Source: Cutibacterium equinum
GTDB lineage: Bacteria; Actinomycetota; Actinomycetes; Propionibacteriales; Propionibacteriaceae
DNA: 64,000 nucleotides
Reading direction: 5' to 3'
NCBI RefSeq assembly: GCF_028021195.1
Contig: NZ_CP115668.1
Coordinates: 868,001-932,000, forward strand
The notes beneath the pieces are model-generated. The model had not been told where the DNA came from and made no database searches. It saw nothing but the letters and a program-made list of their open reading frames with translations. This document shows, in pieces, positions 1 to 10,094 of the stretch. The position numbers and the translations under genes were made by a program. Position 1 is the stretch's first letter, and every line of letters begins with the position of its first letter.

Positions 1-1499
1 GGCTTGGATTCGATCTGCGTGACACCACGAACGCCGAGGCTCTCCCACCCGACTGCCACGGCTGCGTCGTCACCTATGCCCAGGTGGCCCAGAAACCTGC
101 GTTGCACGCTGCCCGGGCGACCAACATGCGCACCCTCGTCATCTTCGACGAGATCCACCACGCCGGCGACGTCATGAGCTGGGGTTCTGGGGTCATCGAG
201 GCCTTCTCGGGTGCACAGCGACGCCTTGGTGTCACCGGAACTCCGTTCCGTTCCGACGAGGCCAAGATTGCCCACGTCCGCTACGAGGAGGTTGGTGATG
301 GCGTCTTCGAGTCGGTGGCCGACTACACCTATGGCTACGGTGACGCCTTGCGCGACGGGGTCGTGCGTCCCGTCACCTTCGCCACCTACACCGGACGATC
401 CACCTGGACTGACGCGGTGGGGGAGACCCACACCGCCATTCTCGGTGACTCCGAACTGACCAAGGCCAACGAGGAGATGGCCTGGCGTACCGCGTTGGAC
501 TCCGACGGGGAGTGGATCGCCCACGTCATGGCGGCGGCGTGGGCGCGCGTCAACCAACTGCGCGAGTCCGGGACGATTCCGCACGCCAAGGTGCTCATCC
601 CGGCCTCGAACCAGAAGGTGGCCAAGGAATACGCCGAGGTCTGGCGAGACGTCACTGGCAATGAGCCTTCGGTGATCCTGTCCGAGGATGCGGCCTCGGC
701 CAAGAAACTCACCGCCTACCGCGACGATCCCGACGCGATCTGCGCAGTCTGTGTGCGCCTCATCACCGAGGGCGTCGACGTTCCCGACGCCGCGGTGCTG
801 ATCTACTCGACGACGGCCTCCACCCCGCTGTTCTTCGCCCAGATGGTGGGGCGTGTGGTCCGTGCACGCAATCGTCGCGAGCGTGCCACGGTCTTCCTTC
901 CGGCGGTGGGACGTCTGCTCGACCTGGCCTCCGAGATGGAGGAGACCCGTGACCACGTCATTGGGCCACCACAGGAGCCCGACCTCATCGAGGAGTTCGA
1001 CACCCGGGAGCGTTCCGAGCCTGATCCCGACGCCGGGACTTGGCAGGCGGTCGCCTCCGACGCCATCCTCGGCGAGGTCATTGACACCTATGCCCCCACG
1101 CCGTCTGATGGCGGACTGTTCGCCCTTGACGGGCTTCTCAGCCCCGAGCAGGAACGCGCCCTGCTGGCCCGTGACGAGAAGATCCGCGCCGAGCAGGCTC
1201 GCCGCGTCGCCTCAGCTCGCCGTGCCTCCAAGGCGTCCCAGGCGGAGCAGGAGAGGCAGGCCCGACGTGACGACCTCGTCGCCCTGCAGCGCCAAGGTGG
1301 TTCGGTGTATGACACCATCAGCGATCCGCGTGAGATGCGCCGAGAGATCCATCGAGCCCTGCTCGACTACTCCCGCCACCACGACCTCACCCCGCAGGCA
1401 GGGTGGGGGCAGCTCTATCGGGAGGTGCCCGGCCCCAAGAACGAGTCGGCACCGATGGATCTGTTACGCGCCCGATTGGAGTGGCTGCACTCTCACTGA
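1..1499 (+). CDS. Superfamily II DEAD/DEAH-box helicase, 5' truncated by the window edge
   Basis: The reading frame is already open at the first base, so the N-terminus, including the Walker A motif, is missing. Motif II reads IFDEIHHAGD, followed by a motif III-like VTGTPF. A RecA-like second domain ends in a motif VI-like QMVGRVVRARNRRER with its arginine fingers, showing an ATP-dependent SF2 helicase or translocase. The last ~150 residues are charged and Ala/Arg-rich, probably coiled coil, and carry no domain I recognise. It resembles the stand-alone actinobacterial helicases annotated only as DEAD/DEAH box helicase. The substrate is unknown. holA follows after 65 bp on the same strand. 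Confidence 0.85.
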   Translation, partial: LGFDLRDTTNAEALPPDCHGCVVTYAQVAQKPALHAARATNMRTLVIFDEIHHAGDVMSWGSGVIEAFSGAQRRLGVTGTPFRSDEAKIAHVRYEEVGDGVFESVADYTYGYGDALRDGVVRPVTFATYTGRSTWTDAVGETHTAILGDSELTKANEEMAWRTALDSDGEWIAHVMAAAWARVNQLRESGTIPHAKVLIPASNQKVAKEYAEVWRDVTGNEPSVILSEDAASAKKLTAYRDDPDAICAVCVRLITEGVDVPDAAVLIYSTTASTPLFFAQMVGRVVRARNRRERATVFLPAVGRLLDLASEMEETRDHVIGPPQEPDLIEEFDTRERSEPDPDAGTWQAVASDAILGEVIDTYAPTPSDGGLFALDGLLSPEQERALLARDEKIRAEQARRVASARRASKASQAEQERQARRDDLVALQRQGGSVYDTISDPREMRREIHRALLDYSRHHDLTPQAGWGQLYREVPGPKNESAPMDLLRARLEWLHSH

Positions 1500-1564
1500 G
1501 TCCTTGACCAGGCAGAACATCGCCGGAGGCGATCTCGACGGCGTCCTCTGGCATCCTTGGGAAG

Positions 1565-2530
1565 GTGAGTTCGGTCTACGGCAGAGCATTGTTGGTCCAG
1601 GGGTCAGAGACCCTGCTGTCGGACAGGGCAGTCGACTCCCGGGTGAAGGCCGCCCGACGAGAAGCCCCGGAGGCTGAACTCGTCGAGTTGGTCGGTCGCG
1701 AGGTCGATGCCGGTCGTTTCGTGGAAGCCACCGGAGGATCGCTGTTCAGCGAGGCGACGATCGTCATCGTCGACTCCATCGCCGATCTCGACAAGGATCT
1801 GTTCGACCTGGTTGCCACCACCGCAGCGCACCCCTCGGAGGACCTGTGTCTCATCCTCGTCCATCCCGGAGGGGTGAAGGGGAAGGGGCTGCTCACCAAA
1901 CTCTCCAAAGCCAAGATCGAGACGGTGAAGGCCGATTCCCCCAAGCCGTGGGCCATCCCCGAGTTCATCGCCACGGAGGCCCGTCGAGCCCATCTCGACA
2001 TGGATCATGACGCCGCCGACGCCTTGCACCAGGCCCTCGGCAATGACCTGCGCACCTTGGCTGCTGCCATTGACCAGCTCGCCAGTGATTCACCCGACGG
2101 GCGGATTGACGCTCAAGCTGTCACGACCTATTTCGGCGGCAGGGCGGAAATCTCGGCCTTCAGCGTGGCCGATGCCAGCTTGGAGGGGCGACTTCCAGAT
2201 GCGTTGGAAACCTTGCGATGGGGGTTGTCGACCGGAGTCCAGCCGGCAGCGGTGACGGCTGCGATGGCACTCGGGCTGCGTTCCCTGGGGTTGTTCCTGG
2301 ACATGCGCAGTTCTCGGATGGGCGACAAGCAGTTGGCTCAGGCGATCGGCGTCTCGCCGTGGAAACTCAAGGCTCTCAACAAGCAGGGGCGGTCGTGGAG
2401 CAAGGCCGGGGTGGCCAGGGCAATTCGGCTGGTCAATAGCTGCGACGGTGCTGTCAAAGGTGCCGCAGTGGATGCCAACTACGCCTTGGAGTCGATGCTC
2501 ATCGACGTCGAGAAAGCCCGGCAGGAGTAA
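1565..2530 (+). CDS. holA: DNA polymerase III subunit delta
   Basis: Delta is the clamp-loader subunit that opens the beta sliding clamp. The 321-residue length is normal for HolA. The N-terminal part has the decayed AAA+ fold typical of delta, with no Walker A, and the SLFSEATIVIVDSI segment aligns with the family. The C-terminal part has the helical collar region, where AMALGLRSL and IGVSPWKLKALNKQGRSWS match actinobacterial delta. The GTG start is preceded by GGAAG. The gene faces rpsT with a hairpin between them, a common actinobacterial neighbourhood (holA-rpsT-lepA). Confidence 0.88.
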   Translation: MSSVYGRALLVQGSETLLSDRAVDSRVKAARREAPEAELVELVGREVDAGRFVEATGGSLFSEATIVIVDSIADLDKDLFDLVATTAAHPSEDLCLILVHPGGVKGKGLLTKLSKAKIETVKADSPKPWAIPEFIATEARRAHLDMDHDAADALHQALGNDLRTLAAAIDQLASDSPDGRIDAQAVTTYFGGRAEISAFSVADASLEGRLPDALETLRWGLSTGVQPAAVTAAMALGLRSLGLFLDMRSSRMGDKQLAQAIGVSPWKLKALNKQGRSWSKAGVARAIRLVNSCDGAVKGAAVDANYALESMLIDVEKARQE

Positions 2531-2640
2531 ACGTCCGGATGGTCGCGCCGGAGGACCCCGGACCGTCTGGCTGTCTGACGGGGTGGGTTGGGCTGCGATG
2601 GTTGGCCGGGTCCTGAGCGTGGTTCACAGCAGGCACGTCA

Positions 2641-2672
2641 AGCGCCTCGACCACCCAGTGGGTCGAGGCGCT
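2641..2672. terminator. Bidirectional hairpin between holA and rpsT
   Basis: A perfect 12-bp stem (2641-2652 with 2661-2672) has an 8-nt loop. It lies between the converging 3' ends of holA and rpsT. There is no strong U-tract on either side, so it may terminate both genes inefficiently. Confidence 0.65.
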
Positions 2673-2704
2673 GTGTGTGTCCCCTGACGGGGAGAGAAAA
2701 ATAC

Positions 2705-2971
2705 TCAGGCGGCCAGCGAGTTGAGCTTCTTGGAGATGGCCGACTTGCGGTTGGCGGCCTGGTTCTTGTGGATGACGCCCTTGGACACGGCTTTGTCGAG
2801 CTGACGGTTGGCGATCCTGGCGGCCTTGGTGGCAGCCTCGACGTCTCCGGCCTCAGCGGCGCGACGGAAGTTACGCACGTAGGTGCGCAGGGCAGACTTG
2901 ACGGCCTTGTTGCGCTGGCGCGCCTTCTCGTTGGTCTTCACGCGCTTCATCTGCGACTTGATGTTGGGCAC
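2705..2971 (-). CDS. rpsT: 30S ribosomal protein S20
   Basis: This small basic protein of the 30S subunit binds 16S rRNA. The 88-residue product begins (V/M)[17 protein letters not shown], the hallmark S20 N-terminus, and ends in [12 protein letters not shown]. The start is set at the GTG at 2971: the frame stays open further upstream, but S20 proteins begin at the PNIKSQ motif. It is divergent from lepA, as in many actinobacteria. Confidence 0.96.
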   Translation of the reverse strand: MPNIKSQMKRVKTNEKARQRNKAVKSALRTYVRNFRRAAEAGDVEAATKAARIANRQLDKAVSKGVIHKNQAANRKSAISKKLNSLAA

Positions 2972-3237
2972 TGGGCAGCCTCTGATTTCTTGATCGATGT
3001 ACGTGGAAAGCGCCAGACAGGCGCGACAGGACACATTACCAAATCAACACGGCAGCCCCAAATCAGTGGACTTTCTCGTGGCAGCCCTACCCCCGGCGTC
3101 GTCCGTCGTGCTCAGATGCGTTCGCATGTGAGCCCCCGACGTGAGCCCCCCGAGATGAGCGCGGTGTCGCTGGTGCGTGAGAGACTGATAGTTGAGCCGG
3201 TCACCCCGGCACCCACCGTCGAGACATGAGGGAGCAG
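2972..3237. other. Divergent rpsT-lepA intergenic region
   Basis: This 266-bp gap separates the divergent starts of rpsT and lepA and must hold promoters for both. I see no RNA gene or convincing small ORF. Open frames crossing it are extensions of shadow frames. Confidence 0.6.
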
Positions 3238-5073
3238 ATGTCCGCGCCTCAGCCTGGCAGCACAGATCCGGCCATCATTCGGAACTTCTGCATCATTGCG
3301 CACATTGACCACGGCAAGTCGACCCTGGCCGACCGCATGTTGCAGATCACCGGTGTCCTTGACGATCGCAGCGCCCGCGCCCAGTACTTGGACCGGATGG
3401 ACATCGAGCGGGAACGCGGCATCACCATCAAGTCCCAGGCAGTGCGGATGCCGTGGCAGGTCGATGGCGTCACCCACATTCTCAACATGATCGACACCCC
3501 TGGTCACGTCGACTTCTCCTACGAGGTGTCGCGGTCCCTCCAGGCTTGCGAGGGGGCGATCCTGCTCGTTGACGCAGCCCAGGGCATCGAGGCCCAGACC
3601 TTGGCCAACCTGTACCTGGCCCTGGAAGCCGACCTGGAGATCATCCCGGTTCTCAACAAGATCGACCTCCCGGGAGCCGAACCGGATCGCCACGCTGCTG
3701 AGATCGCCGGGATCATCGGTTGCGACGAATCCGAGGTGCTGCGTGTCTCCGCGAAGACCGGTGACGGGGTCGACGACCTGCTCAACACCATCGTCGCCAA
3801 GGTCCCGGCCCCCGAGGGAGTGGCCGACGCCCCCGCTCGCGCCCTCATCTTCGATTCGGTTTACGACACCTACCGCGGCGTCGTCACCTATGTTCGCGTC
3901 GTCGACGGCGCGCTGAATCACCGCGAGAAGATCCTCATGATGAGCACCGGGGCCGCCCATGAGGTGCTTGAAATTGGTGTCATTTCCCCGGAGATGGTTC
4001 CCGCTGACGGGCTGTCCGTCGGTGAGGTTGGGTACCTCATCACCGGCGTGAAGGATGTTCGTCAATCCCGAGTCGGCGACACCGTTACCAATGCCGCCAA
4101 ACCTTCCGAGACCGATCTCGGTGGCTACCAGCACCCCAAGCCGATGGTGTACTCGGGGCTCTTCCCGATTGACGCCAAGGACTTCCCGGAGCTGCGTGAC
4201 GCCCTCGACAAGTTGCAGCTCAATGACGCGGCCCTGGTCTACGAACCCGAGACCTCGACGGCCCTGGGATTTGGTTTCCGCGTCGGTTTCCTCGGACTGC
4301 TGCACATGGAGATCGTGCGTGAGCGCCTGGAACGTGAGTTCGACCTTGACCTCATCTCCACCGCCCCCTCCGTCGTGCACCACGTTCTCATGGAGGACGG
4401 GTCGACCGTCACCGTCACCAATCCGTCGGAATACCCGACCTCCGGACGTATCGCCGAGGTGCGCGAGCCCATCGTCGATGCCACCATCCTCAGCCCCGCC
4501 GAGTACATCGGCACCATCCTCGAGCTGTGCCAGCAGCGTCGCGGGGTCCAGCAGGGGCTGGATTACCTGTCCTCAGATCGCGTGGAAATTCGGTACCAGT
4601 TGCCACTCTCGGAGATCGTCTTCGACTTCTTCGACCAGCTCAAGTCCCGCACCAAGGGGTACGCCTCGCTGGATTACCACGAGGCAGGCGAGCAGGCCGC
4701 TGACCTCGTCAAGGTCGACATCCTGCTCAATGGCGATCCGGTCGACGCCCTCAGCTCGATCGTTCACCGCGACAAGTCCTATTCCTATGGCGTCGCCATG
4801 GCAGCCAAGCTCAAGGAACTCATCCCACGCCAGCAGTTCGAGGTGCCGATCCAGGCCGCCATCGGTGCCAGGGTCATCGCCCGCGAGACCATCCGCGCCG
4901 TCCGTAAGGACGTGCTGGCCAAGTGTTACGGCGGTGACATCTCCCGCAAGCGCAAGCTGTTGGAGAAGCAGAAGGCCGGTAAGAAGCGGATGAAGGTCGT
5001 CGGCTCGGTCGAGGTGCCCCAGGAAGCCTTCGTGGCCGCCCTGCGCACTGGTGAGGCGACGGAGAAGAAGTGA
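3238..5073 (+). CDS. lepA: Elongation factor 4 (LepA), back-translocating GTPase
   Basis: This ribosome-binding GTPase acts on stalled or mistranslocated ribosomes. G1 is AHIDHGKST (about residues 20-28), G3 is DTPGH near 86 and G4 is NKID near 140. The C-terminal LepA-specific domain carries [24 protein letters not shown]-type sequence, split here by its two basic patches. The start at 3238 is chosen because GAGGGAG lies just upstream. An in-frame ATG at 3226 would add four residues but has no ribosome binding site. The stop overlaps the menC GTG by 4 bp, so lepA and menC-menD are probably co-transcribed. Confidence 0.95.
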   Translation: MSAPQPGSTDPAIIRNFCIIAHIDHGKSTLADRMLQITGVLDDRSARAQYLDRMDIERERGITIKSQAVRMPWQVDGVTHILNMIDTPGHVDFSYEVSRSLQACEGAILLVDAAQGIEAQTLANLYLALEADLEIIPVLNKIDLPGAEPDRHAAEIAGIIGCDESEVLRVSAKTGDGVDDLLNTIVAKVPAPEGVADAPARALIFDSVYDTYRGVVTYVRVVDGALNHREKILMMSTGAAHEVLEIGVISPEMVPADGLSVGEVGYLITGVKDVRQSRVGDTVTNAAKPSETDLGGYQHPKPMVYSGLFPIDAKDFPELRDALDKLQLNDAALVYEPETSTALGFGFRVGFLGLLHMEIVRERLEREFDLDLISTAPSVVHHVLMEDGSTVTVTNPSEYPTSGRIAEVREPIVDATILSPAEYIGTILELCQQRRGVQQGLDYLSSDRVEIRYQLPLSEIVFDFFDQLKSRTKGYASLDYHEAGEQAADLVKVDILLNGDPVDALSSIVHRDKSYSYGVAMAAKLKELIPRQQFEVPIQAAIGARVIARETIRAVRKDVLAKCYGGDISRKRKLLEKQKAGKKRMKVVGSVEVPQEAFVAALRTGEATEKK

Positions 5074-6086
5074 GTGCCCATCTGCGGGCCTACCGGTTGC
5101 ACGTTCCGCCGCTGCTGGCCGACCGCGGTATTGATGAGGTCATCGCCTTCACCGTGCCGCTCACGGTGAGATTCCGCGGCATCGAGGTGCGCGAGGGCAC
5201 CCTGCTGCACGGCCACGAAGGGTGGGGGGAATGGTCCCCGTTCTGGGACTACGACCCGGTTGAGTCCGCATCCTGGTTACGAGCTGGGATCGAGGGGGCC
5301 ACCGAACCTGTCCCAGCGCCCCGACGAGACCGCATCCCGGTCAACGTCACCATCCCTGTCGTCGACGCGGATCGGGCTCGGACGATGGCGGCCCAGTCGT
5401 CCTGCACCACTGCCAAGGTCAAGGTTGCCGATCCCCGCAGTGACCTGCGCGAGGACTGCCGGCGTGTCGCTGCGGTACGCGAGGCGATGCCGGCGGGCCG
5501 GATTCGGGTGGACGCCAATGGCGCCTGGGACGTCGAGACAGCAGTGCGGGCCATCACCGAGCTCGACGCCGCCGCCGAAGGGCTGGAATACGTCGAGCAG
5601 CCCTGCCCCCAGGTCGAAGATCTTGCCCGGGTGCGCCGGCGGGTCGATGTTCCGGTGGCCGCTGACGAGTCGGTGCGTCGCGCCGAGGACCCAGTGGCGG
5701 TGGCACGAGCCGGAGCAGCCGACCTCATCATCGTCAAGGCCCAACCGCTGGCCGGCATCTCGCGCGCCCTGGAGGTCATCGACGCTGCCGGATTGCCCGC
5801 CGTCGTCTCCTCAGCCCTGGACACCAGCATCGGCATCGGGCTGGCCACACACCTGGCGGCTGCCCTGCCACACCTCGACCATGCCTGCGGGTTGGGGACC
5901 CTGCGGCTGTTCCGCGGTGACGTCAGTGACTCGCCCCTGACTCCCGTCGATGGTTACCTGAGGCCCCAGCGAGGGGTTGTCGACGTCGTGGCCGACGACC
6001 CCGACGACGACCTGTGCCCCAGATGGGCCCAGCGTCTGGATCTCACCGTGGCCGCCTGGGCCGAGATGGAACGGAGACGACCGTGA
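5070..6086 (+). CDS. menC: o-Succinylbenzoate synthase
   Basis: MenC dehydrates SHCHC to o-succinylbenzoate in menaquinone biosynthesis. It belongs to the enolase superfamily. The TTAKVKVAD segment supplies the paired catalytic lysines. [15 protein letters not shown] and VAADESV supply the three metal ligands (Asp, Glu, Asp), and [10 protein letters not shown] carries the second-half lysine. Its 338 residues fit the short actinobacterial OSBS type. The GTG start overlaps the lepA stop by 4 bp and its stop overlaps the menD start by 4 bp, suggesting translational coupling. Confidence 0.9.
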   Translation: MSAHLRAYRLHVPPLLADRGIDEVIAFTVPLTVRFRGIEVREGTLLHGHEGWGEWSPFWDYDPVESASWLRAGIEGATEPVPAPRRDRIPVNVTIPVVDADRARTMAAQSSCTTAKVKVADPRSDLREDCRRVAAVREAMPAGRIRVDANGAWDVETAVRAITELDAAAEGLEYVEQPCPQVEDLARVRRRVDVPVAADESVRRAEDPVAVARAGAADLIIVKAQPLAGISRALEVIDAAGLPAVVSSALDTSIGIGLATHLAAALPHLDHACGLGTLRLFRGDVSDSPLTPVDGYLRPQRGVVDVVADDPDDDLCPRWAQRLDLTVAAWAEMERRRP

Positions 6087-7627
6087 ACCCCTCCACCGCA
6101 GTGGCCCGCCGACTGGTCAGTGCCCTTGCCGCAGCCGGGGTCGAACATGTCGTCTACTGTCCTGGCTCCCGCGACGCCCCCATCGGTTATGCCCTGGCTG
6201 ACGCCGAGGCCGCCGGGTGGCTGCGCGTGCATGTGCGCCTCGACGAGCGTTCCGCCGGATTCGTCGCCCTGGGCCTGTCGCGGGCCTCGGTCATGGAGGG
6301 GCTGTGGCGTCCGGCCGTCGTCGTGACGACCTCGGGGACGGCCGTGGCGAACCTGCATCCTGCGGTCCTGGAGGCCGACGCCAGTGGGGTTCCGCTCATC
6401 GTGTGCTCTGCCGATCGTCCCCACGAGATGTGGCAGACCGGCGCCAATCAGACCACCACCCAAGAGGGGATTTACGGGACGGCACCGAGATTCTTCGGCG
6501 CCATCCCCGCCGGTTTCCCCGCCGATGACCGCCTCGACGGGCTCGTGCTGCGTGCCGTCACGGCGGCCAGCGGGGCACTGTCGGCTGACCCCGGACCGGT
6601 CCACCTCAACGTTGGATTCCGTGACCCGCTCGTGCCCGACGAGCCGTGGCAGCCGTGTCTACCGAAGCCTCGAGTCGTGGATAGGGTTTCCCGACCGGCG
6701 ACCCCGGTCTCCATGCCCCCTCACACCGTCGTCGTCGCCGGTGATGGTGCCGGACGCGACGCCGTGACCGCCGCTGAGGAAGGATGTTGGCCCCTCCTGG
6801 CTGAGCCGAGTTCTGGGGCCAGGCTGGGCCACAACGCCCTCACCGACTACCAGGGTATCCTCGGCACCGATCTGGCCGAGGAGGTCGAGGCCGTCCTCGT
6901 TCTCGGCCATCCCACTTTGTCACGACCCGTGTCACGGCTGTTGGCGAATCATCGCGTCACCGTCGTCGCCAAGCGGCCCCAGTGGACTGACGTTGCTGGG
7001 GATGCCCGGGTCGTCCCCGGACCCATCACCGTGCGCACCAGCAGCCAGAACGAGGGATGGCTCGCTCGGTGGAAACGCGCCGACCATCCGGCGGCCCTCA
7101 CCCTCAAAGACCAGATCTGTGCGGCCATCTGGGCCGATGCCTGCCGTGGGGTGGGACCACTTCTCGTGCTCGGCGCATCCGCTGTCATCCGATCCTTCGA
7201 CCGGTGCGCGGTTCCCCAGCAGCGCGGGCCGGTGGCCATCGCCAACCGCGGAGTGGCCGGAATCGACGGCACCGTCTCGACGGGTGTCGGACTGCACCTG
7301 GGGCTGGGAATGCCGGTGCGAGTTGTCGTCGGAGACCTCACCGCTGCTCACGATGCGACCGCCCTGCTCAAGGGAGCGGCTGAACGAGATGTCGACGTCC
7401 AGGTCGTCGTGCTCAATGACGCCGGGGGAGCGATCTTTGCCGGGCTGGAACACGCTGCTGCTCCTCGTCCGGTGTTGGAGAGGTTCTTCCTCACCCCGCA
7501 GGACTTCTATCTGGAGGGGCTGGCCAAGGCCGTGGGTGCCCGCTACCAGCGCGCCGACACCACCGATTTCCTGGCCGAACCTGTTCGGGGACGAAGCATC
7601 GTCGAGGTGACCCTGCCCCCGGTCTGA
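6083..7627 (+). CDS. menD: SEPHCHC synthase (2-succinyl-5-enolpyruvyl-6-hydroxy-3-cyclohexene-1-carboxylate synthase)
   Basis: MenD is the thiamine-diphosphate enzyme that joins 2-oxoglutarate to isochorismate, the committed step of menaquinone synthesis. The N-terminus begins [19 protein letters not shown] followed by [14 protein letters not shown], the MenD signature. The cofactor-binding domain shows GDLTAAHD followed by [16 protein letters not shown] (the GD...N motif). The 514-residue length is normal. The GTG at 6083 is chosen because it overlaps the menC stop; the frame is open further upstream within menC. Confidence 0.94.
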   Translation: MNPSTAVARRLVSALAAAGVEHVVYCPGSRDAPIGYALADAEAAGWLRVHVRLDERSAGFVALGLSRASVMEGLWRPAVVVTTSGTAVANLHPAVLEADASGVPLIVCSADRPHEMWQTGANQTTTQEGIYGTAPRFFGAIPAGFPADDRLDGLVLRAVTAASGALSADPGPVHLNVGFRDPLVPDEPWQPCLPKPRVVDRVSRPATPVSMPPHTVVVAGDGAGRDAVTAAEEGCWPLLAEPSSGARLGHNALTDYQGILGTDLAEEVEAVLVLGHPTLSRPVSRLLANHRVTVVAKRPQWTDVAGDARVVPGPITVRTSSQNEGWLARWKRADHPAALTLKDQICAAIWADACRGVGPLLVLGASAVIRSFDRCAVPQQRGPVAIANRGVAGIDGTVSTGVGLHLGLGMPVRVVVGDLTAAHDATALLKGAAERDVDVQVVVLNDAGGAIFAGLEHAAAPRPVLERFFLTPQDFYLEGLAKAVGARYQRADTTDFLAEPVRGRSIVEVTLPPV

Positions 7628-7656
7628 GTAGGGCCGAAGGTCTGTGGCAAGGGTTC

Positions 7657-8892
7657 CTAGCCCTCCAACACCGACGTGAAGGCCTCCATCTTGGCCCGGG
7701 TCTCGATCCATTCCTTGTCCGGGTCAGAACTGGGCATGATCCCGGCGCCGGCATGAACTCGTACGGATTGGTTGTCAGGGGAGAACTGACCGCAACGCAG
7801 GGCCAGGGCCCACTGGCCCGATCCGTCCGGCGACATCCATCCGACTGGGCCGGCGAACCGTCCTCGGTCGATGGTCTCGGTCTGCTCGATGAGCTGGTAG
7901 GCCAGTTCTCGCGGGGTACCGCACACGGCTGCCGTGGGGTGAATGACGTCGACGATGTGTGCCGCGTTCGTCGTGGTGACCCTGGCCGTGATGTCGGTGG
8001 CCAAGTGGGTCACATTGGGTAGTTCCAGCAGGAAGGGTCCTCGAACAGCAGGTTCGGACAGCCCTGCCTCGGCCAGTCGCCCCGTCACGGAAGCCACCGC
8101 GAGTTCGTGCTCACGGTGCTCCTTGGGATCGTGCAACAACTCATGGGACCACGAAGGCTTGCGGGTGCCCGCGAGCACCCGGCAACGAAACAGGCCATCG
8201 CGGCAGTCGACGAGCAGCTCGGGAGTCGCCCCAACCAAACCGTCATGGCAGTAGGTCCAGCAGCCGCTGAACTTGCCCGAGAGCCGGGCGGCGACCAGTC
8301 CACGGTCCATGGGGGCGGATGCTCGCACACTCACCGACCGCGAGAGCACCACCTTTTCCAGCTCCGAGTCCTGCGACAGCCGAGTCGTCGCGGTGGTGAC
8401 GGCATGGCGCCACTGATCGGCGTCAAGGTCGAGAAGCAGGGTGTCGATGACCGGCAGGTCGCCATCGCGCCGATGAAGCTGGGGGGAGTCTGCGCCGAAG
8501 ACGACAGTGCTCTCGCCCAGGTGACGACGCACGAGGAGGACAGCGGGGACGACGAGGAATCCGTCGGCGTCACGGGAGAACGGGAAGGACCCAAACGCCA
8601 CGGGGGCTGCGTCGGGGTGCTCGGCAGCCCACGACGAATAGGCCGTGAAGGCCTTCTCGGCGGCGCCATGCCCGTGCGCGGTGAAACGGGCCTGCTCACC
8701 CCAACCGACCATGGCCGGGGCATCGTCGGTGTCAGGAGCGACCCAGATCCACGGGTCGACCTGCGGCGGGCAGTAGCGACGCACGGCGTCCAACCATCGT
8801 GCCCCACTCGCAGCAGACAGATCGACATCGCAGGACAAGGTGTGCACGAGGGCAGATGCTACTCCGGTGCGCCTCGCCTCAGGGGCGATCAT
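7657..8892 (-). CDS. menF: Isochorismate synthase
   Basis: MenF isomerises chorismate to isochorismate, the first step to menaquinone. The C-terminal chorismate-binding domain has IHPTAAVCGTPRE and DRGRFAGPVGWM, both diagnostic. At 411 residues it is normal size. A siderophore-type isochorismate synthase is excluded by context: it overlaps menE by 4 bp and lies opposite menD. Confidence 0.92.
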   Translation of the reverse strand: MIAPEARRTGVASALVHTLSCDVDLSAASGARWLDAVRRYCPPQVDPWIWVAPDTDDAPAMVGWGEQARFTAHGHGAAEKAFTAYSSWAAEHPDAAPVAFGSFPFSRDADGFLVVPAVLLVRRHLGESTVVFGADSPQLHRRDGDLPVIDTLLLDLDADQWRHAVTTATTRLSQDSELEKVVLSRSVSVRASAPMDRGLVAARLSGKFSGCWTYCHDGLVGATPELLVDCRDGLFRCRVLAGTRKPSWSHELLHDPKEHREHELAVASVTGRLAEAGLSEPAVRGPFLLELPNVTHLATDITARVTTTNAAHIVDVIHPTAAVCGTPRELAYQLIEQTETIDRGRFAGPVGWMSPDGSGQWALALRCGQFSPDNQSVRVHAGAGIMPSSDPDKEWIETRAKMEAFTSVLEG

Positions 8893-10058
8893 CGCGTCCA
8901 GGCAGATCCCTCCGCCCGGGCCTGCTCGGCCAGCCTGATCACCTCACGGCGATCCACCTTCCCAGGAGCCAACATGGGAATGGCCTCAGCCGTCACAACC
9001 ACCTGCGGACGCAATTGCCGTGGCAGATCGACGGCTTCTCGGACGCGATGCGGCTCCGCACACCCCGTGACGACAGCCGTGACAACCTGACCCCACCTCT
9101 CATCAGGTAGCCCCACGACCACACACTCAGCCGCCAACCCGGTCGAAGTGACGGCATGGGCCACGTGACCAGGGGAAATCTTGAGACCGCCGGAGATGAT
9201 GAGGTCATCGGCCCGACCATCGACGACGAGACGGCCATCCTGCCAGTGGGCGATGTCCCCGGTGCGGTACCACTGCCCGGTCGGGCCCTCGTCGAGGTAT
9301 CCCGACATCACCATGGGACCTGACAGGGACACTCGCCCGTCCTCGTCCAGACTCACCTGCACACCGTCGAGCGGAACCCCGTCGTAGACGCACCCGCCAC
9401 AGGTCTCGCTCATCCCGTAGGTCAGCACGATCGGTATTCCGGCCGCCCGAGCCTCAGCAACCAGCTCTGGAGAGGCCGCAGCACCCCCGACGAGGATCGC
9501 CGCACACCTCGCCAAGGCCACCCGAGCAACCGGATCACCCATGCAATCGGTCAACTGGGTTGGCACCAACGACAGGTACACCCGATCCTTCGGGTCCTTC
9601 TGAACTGCGGCATCGATGGCCTCAGCAAGGGCTCCAGGAGTGACCTTTCCCTCGACGACGACCACCGAACGATCCCCGACTGCGGCACGGGCGACGACCT
9701 GCAGACCGGCAATGTGGTGGGGAGGAAGGGCGAGCACCCACGTTCCGGCCCCGCCGAGTCGGGCATCCGTGGCGTTGATGGATGCCAGCAGCTGAGACGC
9801 TGAGATACCGACAAGACGCCCGTGAGCAGATGTCGACCCAGACGTCCTCAGGACCAGCCCGACCTCATCGGGCAGGAAGACCGTCCGTCTCTCGATGTTC
9901 TCGAGGGTGGCCACGAGGTTCTCCTCGCCCCCGGCCGGCACGAGAACTGACCTCGTCGAACCATGAAGGAACTTTCTCAAGCGCTCTGTCAGCCAGTCGA
10001 CGTCTGCTTGGGTGCGCTCCACCCTGACGACGTGCAGTCGTGCGGTCTCGGCCATCAA
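8889..10058 (-). CDS. menE: o-Succinylbenzoate-CoA ligase
   Basis: MenE is an ANL-superfamily adenylating enzyme that activates o-succinylbenzoate with CoA. Visible motifs are LTYGMSETCGG (A5), YRTGDIAHW (A7), DDLIISGGLKISP (A8) and a C-terminal PGKVDRREV carrying the catalytic Lys. The P-loop reads RTSGSTSAHGRLV, without the usual TGxPK lysine, and the protein is short (389 residues). Both features occur in compact actinobacterial MenE proteins. The stop overlaps the menF start. menB lies 36 bp upstream on the same strand. Confidence 0.88.
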   Translation of the reverse strand: MMAETARLHVVRVERTQADVDWLTERLRKFLHGSTRSVLVPAGGEENLVATLENIERRTVFLPDEVGLVLRTSGSTSAHGRLVGISASQLLASINATDARLGGAGTWVLALPPHHIAGLQVVARAAVGDRSVVVVEGKVTPGALAEAIDAAVQKDPKDRVYLSLVPTQLTDCMGDPVARVALARCAAILVGGAAASPELVAEARAAGIPIVLTYGMSETCGGCVYDGVPLDGVQVSLDEDGRVSLSGPMVMSGYLDEGPTGQWYRTGDIAHWQDGRLVVDGRADDLIISGGLKISPGHVAHAVTSTGLAAECVVVGLPDERWGQVVTAVVTGCAEPHRVREAVDLPRQLRPQVVVTAEAIPMLAPGKVDRREVIRLAEQARAEGSAWTR

Positions 10059-10094
10059 GCCTCCTGTCGGGTCGTGGTGTCCGCCGGTGAGGGA

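Noticed and set aside
36-83. Start of the helicase at the first in-frame ATG (84)
   Set aside because: The frame is open to the window edge and helicase sequence continues upstream, so the gene is truncated rather than starting there.
3112-4383. 423-codon reverse open frame over lepA
   Set aside because: Shadow; lepA has complete GTPase motifs.
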